From positions 1 to 64,000 of the forward strand of contig CADAOD010000005.1 in assembly GCA_902789415.1 (NCBI GenBank): 64,000 bases of DNA, read 5' to 3'. Origin of the DNA: an uncultured Prevotellaceae bacterium (GTDB lineage Bacteria; Bacteroidota; Bacteroidia; Bacteroidales; Bacteroidaceae). Shown here piece after piece: positions 32,547 to 42,900 of the stretch; position 1 is the first letter of the stretch; every line of letters begins with the position of its first letter. The position numbers and the translations under genes were made by a program. The notes under the pieces are model-generated. The model was given only the letters and a program-made list of their open reading frames with translations, made no database searches and was not told the DNA's origin.

Positions 32547-34957
32547 GTTTTTAGTTTAACGCTCGAGTTCAATCCGCTTGGTACGGGCTGCCAATCGGCG
32601 TAGGTGGCTTTTTTGTAGTTAATATCTACTACGTTTATCTCGTTGAATTTGCGCCACTGTACGCCCTTGCGGTCCAAATCGGCAATGCGATTGGCGGGCA
32701 GGTTGGTAACCTCGATACGTATCAGGTTCTTACCCTTGTGCAGGGTGTTGCCACAATCCAGAATGAAGGGCACTGCCCAGGCACAACCTATAAACTGACC
32801 GTTGATATACACTCGGGCCGATTCGCGTACATCGCCTAAGTCAATCTGCCAATGCTGTTTGGCTTGCTTGGCTGTGAGCTTAACGGTGGTGGTGTAAACG
32901 CCTGTTCCCATGGTAACGGCTGCACTATCGCTCAGCGACTCCCATGTTTGCAGGGTATCGAGCTTAAACGTGCCATCAACACGTGGGGCTTCGTTGGTGA
33001 ACGATAGGGTCCAAGGACCTTGAAGGGGTATCTCTTCGGTCTGGGCTGTTTCGGTAGCCATAGATGCAGCAGGCTGGCTTGATGTCTGCAGAATGCGGCT
33101 CTCGCCTGATTTGAGGTCGATGTGCAACTTGCCGTTACGTACTGAGGCTGGCTGTATGTCGCCGTTCATGGGGTTGAACCACGTTGCACTCTCGAAGGGA
33201 ACTGCTAACGTTACATCGCCTTTGATATCCTTTGGCGTAAGGTTCACCACGAAGTAGTGCCAGCCATCAGCTGTATGGCGACGGATGGCGCGCAGACCGT
33301 AGGTGGTCTTCAGTTGTTCGGCCTTGGCAAACTTGGCCATATCGGTAGCCTGCTCGCCACGGATCACGTAGGCGTGCAAGCGGTTAATCTGTGCTTGCAG
33401 CGAGGCATCGATAGTGGTGCCGCTGGGAATGATAAGTGCCTTATAGCGGGTGCCACCCTCGGTTACTAACTTGCCATCCTCAATGCGTACCTTAGCTAAC
33501 TGACGGTCGCTTATATAGTCGCAATCGTAACCTAAACTGTCAATTGTCAGAATGCTGCGGATAAACTGGGGCGCTTTCTTGGCCATTGAGTGGATATCGA
33601 ACTGCATGAGTAGCGTGTTGTTGTTATCGCGCTGATGCCACATGTCGCGTACGGGCAGATATACCAGAAAGTCGTTATCGGGCTCTCCTAACTGCAGGAA
33701 GCTCTGGCAACGCTCGATATACTTCATGAGGTAAGGTGCATCGTGCCAGATAGAGTTGGTTGGACTCATATCTACCGAAGCATAGAACTTCCATCCTGGC
33801 CAGGCATCGTTCTGTGGGGTGTAGCACGAACCGTGGAAATACACGTGGTTTACACCGCAGGTGAACATCAGGTCGAGATCTGGCTTCATCTGTGAGAGCG
33901 ACGTGCGAAAATGCTCGGTGAGCCAGGTAAACGTTTCGCTGGAGGTGAAGGGCTTACCTGTAACGTGAGCAGCCGATGAGGCGTATTTGAGCATCGATAC
34001 ATCGCTATCGTTCTTGCGCGTTTTTCCAGGATCGGTACGTAAGCCGCGGATGCCGAACTCAGAAAGACCGAATCCTTCGATCTCAGGGATATCTACTGCG
34101 GCATAAAGGTCGAGCAGGTTGGCAGGTGAGCCGTGAGCCTGATTGCGCACTTTAACGCCATGCTTATGTGCCCACGACACCCACTGTTGGGTGAAGTTCT
34201 CGAGCAACATGTCGCTGAGTGTTTCGCGATAGTCGGCCAGTGTCTGGTTGCCATCATCTACCTTGCCTAACAGTTCGGGTAGTTTGGTACGCAGGTCGTA
34301 GCCACGACGCTTCTGGAACTCATCGAACAGGGAAGGGGTCCAATCGGCCTTATACACCTCGTAGCTGTCGTTAAAGAACGTGTGAGGGTAGGGTACGCCC
34401 GATGTGGCAAACGCCTGCTCAAAGCGATCCAGATAATGTGCTACGGCGTTGCGGTCGAAATGATCCACTACAAAGCCTTCGCCACCAGGAGCAGCACGCT
34501 TTACTTGCTGCTTGGTGCGACCAATCTCAACCTCGTACTGGTGCTTGCCGTTGATGATGGTATCCTTGATAATGGCTCGACAGGCAGCCTGATCTAATGA
34601 GATGTGCGGACCGCCAAAGGGCCAGCCTGTACCACAGTTCATGTCAACCTGGATACCTAACGGACGGGCAATATCCTGTACCGATTTCAGGGCCTGCATC
34701 CATTTTGGTGAGAGGTAAGCGATGTTGTTTGCATCGTTGCCCTTTACACCATAGATAGGCGTTATCTCTACAGCGCCAATACCTGCACGGGCATACTCTT
34801 GGAGGTTCCACTGCAGGTCGCTCTCATTAACGGCAGAACCCAGCCACCACCAACGGGTGCCGGGTTTAGCTTCGGGTTTGGGCTGCGGCCATGCCTGGGC
34901 AAAGGTAGCCGAGGCATAGCAGCACGCCGCGCATATTATGGTTAAGAATTTCCTCAT
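32528..34957 (-). CDS. GH106 alpha-L-rhamnosidase
   Basis: The 809-residue protein has a signal peptide (ending TFAQ). It matches GH106: PGTRWWWLGSAVNESDLQWN near 33, AGIGAVEITPIYG near 60, a catalytic-region glutamate in PEIEGFG near 292, SSETFTWLTEHF near 340 and a C-terminal beta-sandwich (about 660-790). It should release terminal L-rhamnose from rhamnogalacturonan I fragments in the periplasm. It is the last gene of the GH2-GH105-GH106 operon, and its ATG overlaps the previous stop by one base, indicating coupled translation. Confidence 0.9.
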   Translation of the reverse strand: MRKFLTIICAACCYASATFAQAWPQPKPEAKPGTRWWWLGSAVNESDLQWNLQEYARAGIGAVEITPIYGVKGNDANNIAYLSPKWMQALKSVQDIARPLGIQVDMNCGTGWPFGGPHISLDQAACRAIIKDTIINGKHQYEVEIGRTKQQVKRAAPGGEGFVVDHFDRNAVAHYLDRFEQAFATSGVPYPHTFFNDSYEVYKADWTPSLFDEFQKRRGYDLRTKLPELLGKVDDGNQTLADYRETLSDMLLENFTQQWVSWAHKHGVKVRNQAHGSPANLLDLYAAVDIPEIEGFGLSEFGIRGLRTDPGKTRKNDSDVSMLKYASSAAHVTGKPFTSSETFTWLTEHFRTSLSQMKPDLDLMFTCGVNHVYFHGSCYTPQNDAWPGWKFYASVDMSPTNSIWHDAPYLMKYIERCQSFLQLGEPDNDFLVYLPVRDMWHQRDNNNTLLMQFDIHSMAKKAPQFIRSILTIDSLGYDCDYISDRQLAKVRIEDGKLVTEGGTRYKALIIPSGTTIDASLQAQINRLHAYVIRGEQATDMAKFAKAEQLKTTYGLRAIRRHTADGWHYFVVNLTPKDIKGDVTLAVPFESATWFNPMNGDIQPASVRNGKLHIDLKSGESRILQTSSQPAASMATETAQTEEIPLQGPWTLSFTNEAPRVDGTFKLDTLQTWESLSDSAAVTMGTGVYTTTVKLTAKQAKQHWQIDLGDVRESARVYINGQFIGCAWAVPFILDCGNTLHKGKNLIRIEVTNLPANRIADLDRKGVQWRKFNEINVVDINYKKATYADWQPVPSGLNSSVKLKTKVISQ

Positions 34958-36120
34958 TATCTGCTAAGTTTGTAATATTCGCTGGCGCCAAGCAGGAAAC
35001 AGCCTGTGCCGTAGTCCTCAAAGTCGGGCACGCTATCAAAGGTAACAGGCTGACCGGCTGAGGGCTCCTTACCTGTGCCCTGGTTCCAGCCTAAGAAACC
35101 ATCGTTGTGTACGCACGATGCGAGTGCCTGCCAGGCTTTATCGCATGCTGGGCGATAGATCTTATCTTTGAGCAATCCCTGCTGGATGCCCCATGCCATT
35201 CCGTAAAGGAACAGGGCGGTACCTGTCATCTCGGGTGTGGGATAGTCGGCATCGCTTACTAAGCTGGCGTGCCAGAAACCATCCTCGTGCTGACAGCTGA
35301 GCAAGCCTTTGCTCATCAGCAGGAAGTCCTTCTTCAGCTCCTTATATTCCTTACTCTTAGGACTCAGCTGGTTCATGCAGCGTACAATGGCGGCATATAC
35401 CCAACCATTACCACGACTCCAGTAGCAGTCCTTACCATCCTTTTCCTTGTAAGGTGGTACGTAGTCGGCATCACGCCACCACAAGCCATCCTTGGTATTG
35501 AACAAGCCACTACCACACTCGTTACGTGTCCAACGATACATCTGCATGGCGTGGTCGCGGTATTTCTGTTCGCCTGTAACGTTTGCAATCTGCATATAAA
35601 GCGGCATAGCCATCTGTATGGCATCAATCCAGGTCCACCAGCCATAAAGCGAGTTGACGTTGGTCTTGGCCTTTGGAGTAGAAGTCTGCTTCTTTGAATT
35701 AGGAGTTACCATCTGGTGATCCAGATTGGCTATGACGTTAGCTAAGAGCGCTTTCTGATCACCACCTTTCAGGGCTGCCAGCTCTACGTAGGTCTGACCG
35801 CAGCACTGGTCGTCGGCATCGAGGGTGTTCACGCCGTTGCGTGGGGTCCACTTATGGAAGTCGGCCCAGGTTGTGGCGTAGTCGATGTAGCGCTGCTGTG
35901 GGTCGATGGCGTTCAGGGCCATCAGTCCCTCGTAATACACGGCGCGTGTCCAGAGTGATGATGGACGTACCTTCTTCACGTTGGTGGGAAGGGTAGGGTC
36001 ACTATACTTCATCATGAAGTAATTGTTAGTTTTCTGTGCTGATTCTAACACATTGTTCTGTGCGGTAGCTGTGGTTGTGAGTCCCACGAAGGCTACGAGT
36101 GCAATAATAGATTTCTTCAT
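34957..36120 (-). CDS. GH105 unsaturated rhamnogalacturonyl hydrolase
   Basis: The 387-residue protein has a signal peptide (ending TATAQ) and matches GH105 (YteR/YesR). VRPSSLWTRAVYYEGLMAL near 52 and LDADDQCCGQTYVEL near 100 hold the catalytic-region aspartates, and GNGWVYAAIVRCM near 238 is typical of the alpha/alpha barrel. It hydrates the double bond left by a polysaccharide lyase such as the PL11 enzyme at 49.8 kb, releasing the unsaturated galacturonate. It lies 11 bp after GH2 and overlaps GH106 by one base. Confidence 0.92.
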   Translation of the reverse strand: MKKSIIALVAFVGLTTTATAQNNVLESAQKTNNYFMMKYSDPTLPTNVKKVRPSSLWTRAVYYEGLMALNAIDPQQRYIDYATTWADFHKWTPRNGVNTLDADDQCCGQTYVELAALKGGDQKALLANVIANLDHQMVTPNSKKQTSTPKAKTNVNSLYGWWTWIDAIQMAMPLYMQIANVTGEQKYRDHAMQMYRWTRNECGSGLFNTKDGLWWRDADYVPPYKEKDGKDCYWSRGNGWVYAAIVRCMNQLSPKSKEYKELKKDFLLMSKGLLSCQHEDGFWHASLVSDADYPTPEMTGTALFLYGMAWGIQQGLLKDKIYRPACDKAWQALASCVHNDGFLGWNQGTGKEPSAGQPVTFDSVPDFEDYGTGCFLLGASEYYKLSR

Positions 36121-36131
36121 TATTATGTAGT

Positions 36132-38501
36132 TTATTTAGTTTCAAACTTGTTGATAACAGTCTTAAACCCGTTGGCCGATGTCTTCAGCGTTACCTTTGA
36201 TGGCTTGCAGCCTGCACGCAGGATGACCATAGCTGAACCGTGCCACAGATGGCGATGGTTGGTAACGTTGAGTTCATCGCTTGTAATATCGCCATTGGTT
36301 ACGGCTACAATGCGTGCATCGCCTTCAACCTCAAACTTAAGTTCGTTGCTGGCATCGGGCACACGGCGCCCTTTGCTATCTACGGCGATGATGCGTACAT
36401 GCTGCAAATCCTCGCCATCAGCCTGCCAGTTGGTGTTATCAGGGATGACCTGTAGTTTAACAGCCTTACCTGTAGTTGCGAGCGTGTGGCGGGCTATTAC
36501 CTTACCATTCTGGTAGGCTACGGCTTCTAACTTGCCTGCCTGATAGGTGATGCCTTTCCACATGATGCGATTGCGCTTTTCGGGGTTGGTGGAGTTGGGC
36601 TGTTTGCCAAGACTCTTACCGTTCAGCAACAATTCAACTTCGTCGCCATTGGTATAGGTAACGAGGTTTACTTTGGTTCCTGCTGTGCGGTTCCAGTTTT
36701 CTGACTGGATATCGTTACCTGTCTGTATGCCGTTCCACTCAATGTTGGCTTTGGCGTCCTCGATGATGGCGATGTGTACCATTGGGGTATCTGTCAGGAA
36801 GCTCTTCATAAAGTAAGCTTTGGGCTTTGGCTCTAACGAAAGATCGAACACACCTTGTGCCCAACCTTTGGCTGGCCATCCCTGACTCTCGCCTAAGTAA
36901 TCGATAGCACCCCAGTAGGCCAGACCTATCACCTTGTTCAGATCCATCTCAAACCAGTTGGGGCCCATCTTGTTGGTGCTGGCCTCGCTTTGGTAGAAGG
37001 TCATCCAAGGGAAACGGCGACCATCTCCAGGGAAGTACATATACCTATAATTATAAGCCTGTATATCGGTATGCATGGCCAAATCGCAGGGCAGCGAGTC
37101 GGTCTCCCAGTTACGGTAGCGTGGGTGCATGGCTACGGTAACCTTACGTGTTGAGTCGTAGCGGTTCACTACGGGGCGCATCATCTGGTAGCATGTTACA
37201 CCAAAGTCGTTAAACGGCTGGTTGGGGTCCTGCTGCAGCTCGTTGCCTAAGCTCCACATCACTACGCTGGGTGAGTTGCGGTCGCGTTTGATCCATTCGG
37301 TAACATCCTGTGCCCAATGGTTCATAAACGGCACACGTCCGCCTGTATGCTGCTGGGTCCACTTGTCGTACAGCTCATCAACCACCAATATGCCGTATTT
37401 GTCGCACAGACGGATGAAATCGCGACTATAGGGATTGTGTGATGTGCGTATGTGGTTAATGCCGAACTGCTTCATGAGCTGTAGGCGCTTCTCGATGGCG
37501 CGCGGGTAGGCGGCAGCACCTAAAGCTCCTAACGTGTGATGGTTGGCATAGCCTTTAAGCAATATCTTCTTGCCGTTGAGTTTCAGACCGAAGTCGGGAC
37601 CGTACTCGATGGTGCGGATACCGAACTGTTCGCTTACCTCATCAGCTACGGTACCGTCGGCATACAGCAACTGGCACACTGCTTTATACAGGGCAGGGTG
37701 CTCGGTATCCCAAAGCTGTGCATTGGGAATCTCAATCTCGGGTGCCTGTATCGTGAGTGTACGTGTTTGTGGGTTGCTGCCACGTTTAGCCGTCTGTTCA
37801 GTTACCAGTTTTCCCTGAGGGTCGTAAATACTTACCTTCATAACTGTTTGACGGTTCTTAGTGCGATTTGTAAAATCGGCCGATACATTTATGTACTTAT
37901 TTTCGCGTGTGGTGATGTACAACGGATGGCGCTCGAAGTACAAATCGGCTGGGGTATCAATCAGCGATACGTTGCGGAACAAACCGCCACCAGTGTACCA
38001 ACGTGAGTTCTTTTCGGTCATGGTATGCGCCTTAACGATAATCTCGTTATCTTCGCCGTAGCGCCACAACTTGGTTACATCTATCTCAAAACCTACATAA
38101 CCATAATCGGTACCACCTATATGCACACCGTTCAGCCATACATCGCCTACGTACATAATGCCCTCGAAGTCGAGTAACATACGTCGGCCCTGACGGACCG
38201 CCGATGTGACCGTCTTCTTGTACCATCCTGCACCCATCTCCTTAAAGCCTCGGGCTGAGAGACGGCTTTTTATGTTGGCTGCTACATCGGTGTTGTCGCC
38301 ACGTTCGTCGGCACTCGGAGCAACCCAAGGCTGTTCAATCTGAAAGTCGTGAGGTACATCTACCTGACGAGCGTTGGTGAACAACGAGTCGCGAGCAAAC
38401 TCCCAACCCATGTTCAGCGATTGTACTGCTCTAGGTTGAGCCCACATGCCCGTTGCCATGCATAGTGGTAATACTAATGCGGTGATGCGATTTGTATTCA
38501 T
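36132..38501 (-). CDS. GH2 beta-galactosidase-family enzyme
   Basis: The 789-residue protein has a signal peptide (ending GMWAQ). An N-terminal sugar-binding jelly roll, an immunoglobulin-like domain and a TIM barrel follow. The acid/base glutamate is in MWSLGNELQ near 421 and the nucleophile in YQSEAST near 504. The C-terminal part has the DUF4982 and Ig-like domains typical of Bacteroidetes GH2 enzymes. In this cluster it likely removes beta-galactose side chains from RG-I, though GH2 also includes glucuronidases. First gene of the minus-strand operon; its promoter lies at 38531-38538. Confidence 0.9.
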   Translation of the reverse strand: MNTNRITALVLPLCMATGMWAQPRAVQSLNMGWEFARDSLFTNARQVDVPHDFQIEQPWVAPSADERGDNTDVAANIKSRLSARGFKEMGAGWYKKTVTSAVRQGRRMLLDFEGIMYVGDVWLNGVHIGGTDYGYVGFEIDVTKLWRYGEDNEIIVKAHTMTEKNSRWYTGGGLFRNVSLIDTPADLYFERHPLYITTRENKYINVSADFTNRTKNRQTVMKVSIYDPQGKLVTEQTAKRGSNPQTRTLTIQAPEIEIPNAQLWDTEHPALYKAVCQLLYADGTVADEVSEQFGIRTIEYGPDFGLKLNGKKILLKGYANHHTLGALGAAAYPRAIEKRLQLMKQFGINHIRTSHNPYSRDFIRLCDKYGILVVDELYDKWTQQHTGGRVPFMNHWAQDVTEWIKRDRNSPSVVMWSLGNELQQDPNQPFNDFGVTCYQMMRPVVNRYDSTRKVTVAMHPRYRNWETDSLPCDLAMHTDIQAYNYRYMYFPGDGRRFPWMTFYQSEASTNKMGPNWFEMDLNKVIGLAYWGAIDYLGESQGWPAKGWAQGVFDLSLEPKPKAYFMKSFLTDTPMVHIAIIEDAKANIEWNGIQTGNDIQSENWNRTAGTKVNLVTYTNGDEVELLLNGKSLGKQPNSTNPEKRNRIMWKGITYQAGKLEAVAYQNGKVIARHTLATTGKAVKLQVIPDNTNWQADGEDLQHVRIIAVDSKGRRVPDASNELKFEVEGDARIVAVTNGDITSDELNVTNHRHLWHGSAMVILRAGCKPSKVTLKTSANGFKTVINKFETK

Positions 38502-38530
38502 CTTTTTTGTTCGTTTTTAGTTTTCTGCTG

Positions 38531-38538
38531 CAAAAGTA
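38531..38538 (-). promoter_or_regulatory. -7 promoter box of the GH2-GH105-GH106 operon
   Basis: Minus-strand TACTTTTG, 30 bp before the GH2 start codon. No -33 TTG at the right distance, which suits activation by a regulator bound at the motif 56 nt upstream. Confidence 0.65.
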
Positions 38539-38565
38539 GGCAAATGTAAGGTGTTGATACATATA

Positions 38566-38616
38566 CGTTCGTTCTGAAATTAGCAAATTTGTACAAGTTT
38601 GATAGTTTACGGACAA
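38566..38616. promoter_or_regulatory. Back-to-back copies of a putative HTCS operator
   Basis: On the plus strand GTACAA at 38591 is followed after 3 nt by TGATAGT and then by ACGGAC. On the minus strand the same GTAC begins GTACAA, 3 nt, TGCTAAT and then GAACG. Each copy begins 56 nt from the -7 box of its own promoter (38647 plus, 38538 minus). The same motif occurs at 39870 and 49758. Confidence 0.7.
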
Positions 38617-38646
38617 TAATCAGCCGTATGACAGTAATAAAGGCTG

Positions 38647-38654
38647 TACTTTTG
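38647..38654 (+). promoter_or_regulatory. -7 promoter box of the CE12-like gene
   Basis: TACTTTTG, 23 bp before the start codon; no -33 TTG at the right distance, suggesting positive control. Confidence 0.65.
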
Positions 38655-38677
38655 CACCAGCTAATTAATAACTCAAG

Positions 38678-39856
38678 ATGAAAAGACTAATAAGTTTAAC
38701 TGTGGCTATGGTTGCCACATTGTGCCTACATGCACAAACCATCGACACCTTATTATATAAAGAGGGTGTTGCTCCAATCGATTTTTCGGTCCGTGTACCC
38801 GATGGCAATTATCGTGTTACTGTTACGCTTGGTTCGAAGAAACGTGCTGCCCAAACGGTGGTTCGTGCCGAGAGTCGTAGACATTATACCGATGTTATCA
38901 GCACCAAGAAGGGCAAATACCAAACTGTAAGCTTTGTGGTAAACAAGCACGAGCCAAAGATTGATGCTACTACAAATGTGAAACTGAAGCCTCGTGAACT
39001 GACTTACAAGAACTGGGACGATGCCCTGAACTTGCAGTTCTGTGGTCCGGCTCCTGCTGTAAAGCGCATTACTATCGAGCCCGATACCACAGCTACTACG
39101 GTATTTCTGTGTGGTAACAGTACTGTAGTTGATCAGGAGCAGGAGCCCTGGGCTTCGTGGGGACAGATGATTACACGTTGGTTTAACGATAAGGTGGTGA
39201 TAGCCAACTATGCCGAAAGCGGACTCTCGGCTACTACCTTCCTGGCACAGTTGCGTTTGGATAAGATTCTTACCCAGCTGCACAAGGGCGACTATGTGAT
39301 ATGTGAGTTTGGGCATAACGACGAGAAGGAGAAGAAGGCAGGCGATGGTGCCTGGTACAGCTACACACGTAATCTGAAGATATTTGTGGATCGCGTGCGT
39401 GCCAAAGGTGGTAATATCATCTTTGTAACTCCTACAGCCCGTAGATTCTTCGAGGCCGACCAGAAAACATTGCGTAACACCCATGGCGAGTATCCTGAGG
39501 CTATGCGTACGGTGGCTCGTAGAGAGAACGTGCCAGTGATTGAACTGAACGGTATGACTACCACTCTGTACGAAACGTTAGGCTTTGAGGGCTCAAAGAA
39601 AGCGCTGGTACACTATCCAGCTAACACCTTTGCCAATCAGCCCGAGGCTTTGGCCGATAATACCCATTTTAATCCCTTTGGTGCCTGGCAGGTGGCTAAG
39701 TGTATTGTGATGGGACTGAAACAAATACACTCGCCATTAGCTGAATGTCTGCGTACAGATTGGCTGGATTACGATCCAAAGCATCCAGATAATGCTGAGG
39801 CTTTTGTGTGGTATCCTTCGGGAAACACCAATCTTACAAAGCCCGATGGCAATTAA
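38678..39856 (+). CDS. SGNH esterase, rhamnogalacturonan acetylesterase-like (CE12)
   Basis: The 392-residue protein has a signal peptide (ending CLHAQ), an N-terminal beta-sandwich (about 25-135) and a C-terminal SGNH hydrolase: block I LCGNSTVVDQ near 144, CEFGHNDEK near 209 and the Asp/His block DNTHFNPFGA near 328. It should remove acetyl groups from galacturonate in RG-I. Block I reads GNST where most members have GDST, a conservative change beside the nucleophile serine. It is expressed divergently from the GH2 operon and ends 130 bp before the second SusC. Confidence 0.87.
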   Translation: MKRLISLTVAMVATLCLHAQTIDTLLYKEGVAPIDFSVRVPDGNYRVTVTLGSKKRAAQTVVRAESRRHYTDVISTKKGKYQTVSFVVNKHEPKIDATTNVKLKPRELTYKNWDDALNLQFCGPAPAVKRITIEPDTTATTVFLCGNSTVVDQEQEPWASWGQMITRWFNDKVVIANYAESGLSATTFLAQLRLDKILTQLHKGDYVICEFGHNDEKEKKAGDGAWYSYTRNLKIFVDRVRAKGGNIIFVTPTARRFFEADQKTLRNTHGEYPEAMRTVARRENVPVIELNGMTTTLYETLGFEGSKKALVHYPANTFANQPEALADNTHFNPFGAWQVAKCIVMGLKQIHSPLAECLRTDWLDYDPKHPDNAEAFVWYPSGNTNLTKPDGN

Positions 39857-39869
39857 AAATGTACGGTTT

Positions 39870-39895
39870 GTACAATAATGATAGTAAACGAACGA
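39870..39895 (+). promoter_or_regulatory. Putative HTCS operator before the second SusC
   Basis: GTACAA, 3 nt, TGATAGT, 2 nt, ACGAACGA. It begins 57 nt before the -7 box at 39927, the same spacing as the copies at 38591 and 49758. Confidence 0.7.
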
Positions 39896-39926
39896 TTTTG
39901 TAATATGTAAAATAGGCGAAAACATC

Positions 39927-39934
39927 TACTTTTG
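39927..39934 (+). promoter_or_regulatory. -7 promoter box of the second SusC operon
   Basis: TACTTTTG, 52 bp before the start codon, without a correctly spaced -33 TTG. Confidence 0.65.
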
Positions 39935-39986
39935 CAGCAAAACCAAATTTTTATTTAAAACTATAAATTCAAAAAATTAACACAGT

Positions 39987-42900
39987 ATGAAGGACATTGG
40001 TCAATCAAGTCTGAACAACAGCTGGAGCATGCTCCAGAGGTTGATGTTCACAGTTCTGTTTGCGGTGTTTGCTATTGGCGCATTCGCTCAGAACAAAGTA
40101 ACCGGTACTGTAGTCGATGCTATGGGCGAGCCCATCATCGGCGCAAGTGTCGTTGTTAAGGGAACCAGCAATGGTACCGTTACCGATTTCGACGGTAAGT
40201 TCACAGTTGCTAACGCTCCCGCAAAAGGTAACCTTGTTATCAGCTATGTAGGTTATCGTTCACAAACTATCTCGCTTGCAGGTAAGAGCGACATTAAGAT
40301 TACCCTCGAGGAGGATAAGCAGTTGCTCGACGAGGTGGTAGTAGTAGGTTATGGTGTTCAGCGTAAGAGCGATGTAACAGGTGCGCTCACACGTGTAGGC
40401 GAGAAAGAGCTGAACGCTAAGCCTGTTAACAATGCATTCGAAGCTCTGCAGGGTAAGGCTGCCGGTGTAGATATCACCACCAGCGAGCGCCCAGGTACCG
40501 TTGGTAGCATTGCTATCCGTGGTCAGCGTTCTATCTCTGCAGAAAGAGGTCCACTTTACGTTGTTGACGGTGTGCCCTTGATGTCATTCAGTCTCGATGC
40601 TCTGAACCCTCGTGATATCGAGGCAATCGACATTCTGAAGGACGCTTCTTCTACCGCTATCTATGGTAGCCGTGGTGCCAACGGTGTTGTTCTGGTAACA
40701 ACCAAGCGTGGACAGGAAGGTAAGATGCAGGTTAGCTATAACGGATCGCTCACTTTCGAGAAGATTGTAGATAAGAGTCCTGCTATGAGCGCCAGCGATT
40801 ATATCACATGGCGTCGTTGGGCTTACTATAATATGAGTCCCGATAAGTACACACCTGGCGATCAGCCTACCATGGAGCAGGATAAGAATTTCTTTGGTGG
40901 TGATGAAACCGCTCTGGCCAACGTGATGAAGGGTTGGGCCAGCGGCACATGGGACGCTTCGAAGGTTACCGATACCGACTGGACCAAGTTTGTAACCCAG
41001 ACAGGTCTTACCCAGGAGCACACCATCAGTGCACGTGGTGGTTCGAAGAATCTGACAGGCTTTGTATCGTTCGGTTATCTGCGTAACGAGGGTACCCAGA
41101 AGGGACAAACCTATGAGCGTTACAACTTCTCGGCCAGTGCCGATATAAAGGGTAACAAGTGGTTTAAGGCCGGTGGTTCGTTCAATGCTTCGTATGGCGT
41201 TCAGCAGTATGGTTACTCTAAGGCTTATGGTACCAGCTCTGGTCCTACCGACCTGTACGGTGCTGCTAAGGCTATCCTGCGCTACACTTTGCCTTACGAT
41301 GAGGATGGCAACCTGATTACACAGCCTGGTGGTTCGACCACTAATACCTATTCTATTATTGATGAGTGGACCAAGAGTACTGATGAGCGTAAGAACTTCC
41401 GTCTGTTGGGTAGCTTCTATGCTCAGATTGACTTCGGGCAGATTTACGAGCCTCTGCAGGGTTTGATGTGGAAGACACAGTTCGGCCCTGAGTTCCGTTA
41501 CTATCGTAATGGTAACTTCCTGGATGCTAACTCTATCAGCCGTGCCGGTGGTAACAACACCGTAAGCCGTAGTGATGGTCAGCAGTTGGCTTGGACATTG
41601 GATAATATGCTGATGTACAACCGTACATTTGGTGAGCATAATGTTGGCGTTACTTTGTTGCAGAGTGCTTCGAAGTATACTCAAGAGAGTAGCAGCATCA
41701 GCGAGGAGAATGTGCCCATTCCTTCGTTCCTTTGGAACAATATGGGTGCTGTTGATGTAACTGACACTAAGTATAAGGTAGGTATCGGTTCGGGCTATAC
41801 AGGTCATCAGTTGGTTTCTTATATGGCACGTGTTAACTACTCGTTCATGGATCGTTATCTGCTCACAGCTTCAGCCCGTTGGGATGGTGCTTCGGTGCTG
41901 GCCGAGGGTAAGAAGTGGGATTTCTTCCCATCAATGGCCCTTGGATGGCGCATGGAGCAGGAGGAGTTCATGAAGAACGTTACATGGGTTGACCAGTTGA
42001 AGGTACGTTTCGGTGTGGGTGTTACAGGTAACGCAGCCGTTTCGCCTTATGGAACACTGGGTATCATTAACTCTTACTGGCAGCCATTCAGCACAGGAAA
42101 CTCTCAGATTCTGGTTACTAATGAGCCTTATTATTCAAGCAGTCAGGTTCAGATGCCTAACAAGAACCTTGGATGGGAGAAGACCACTCAGTGGAACCTG
42201 GGTATCGACTTCAGCTTCCTGAAGGGCCGCATTGGTGGTACTATCGATTTGTACACCTCTCGTACAAACGATCTGATTCTCGATATGAGTATTCCTTCAC
42301 TCTCTGGTTATCCTTCAATGAAGACCAACGTGGGTAAGACAAAGAATAAGGGTATCGAACTTACTTTGAACACTATCCCTGTAATGACTAAGGACTTTAC
42401 CTGGAACTCTAACCTGAATCTGGCTTGGCAGAAGGATGAGATTGTTGAGCTGGCAAATGGTAAGGAAGACGATTTGAGTAATGCCTGGTTCATTGGCGAG
42501 TCAATCAATATCTACTGGGGATACGCCGCCAATGGTCTCTGGCAGGAGAGCGACGCCGCTGAGATGGCTAAGTTTAACGAGAACGGTGAGAAGTTTACTG
42601 CAGGTAGCGTTCGTCCTGTTGACCAGAATGGCGACTACAAGATCAATGCTGAAGATCGTGTTATCTTAGGCAACCGCAACCCACGCTTTACCGCTGGTTG
42701 GAGCAACAGCATCAGCTGGAAGGGCTTTGAGCTCACACTTGATCTGCAGGGTCGTTTCAAGTACATGGTTAGCACTGGTGGCGAGGGTCAGCTGGGTATG
42801 TATCAGCAGCGTGAAATCAGCTACTGGACACCAAACAATACTGGCGCTGAGTGGCAGAAGCCTGTTTATAGCCAGGCTGGTGGTGACCCATATTCTGGTC

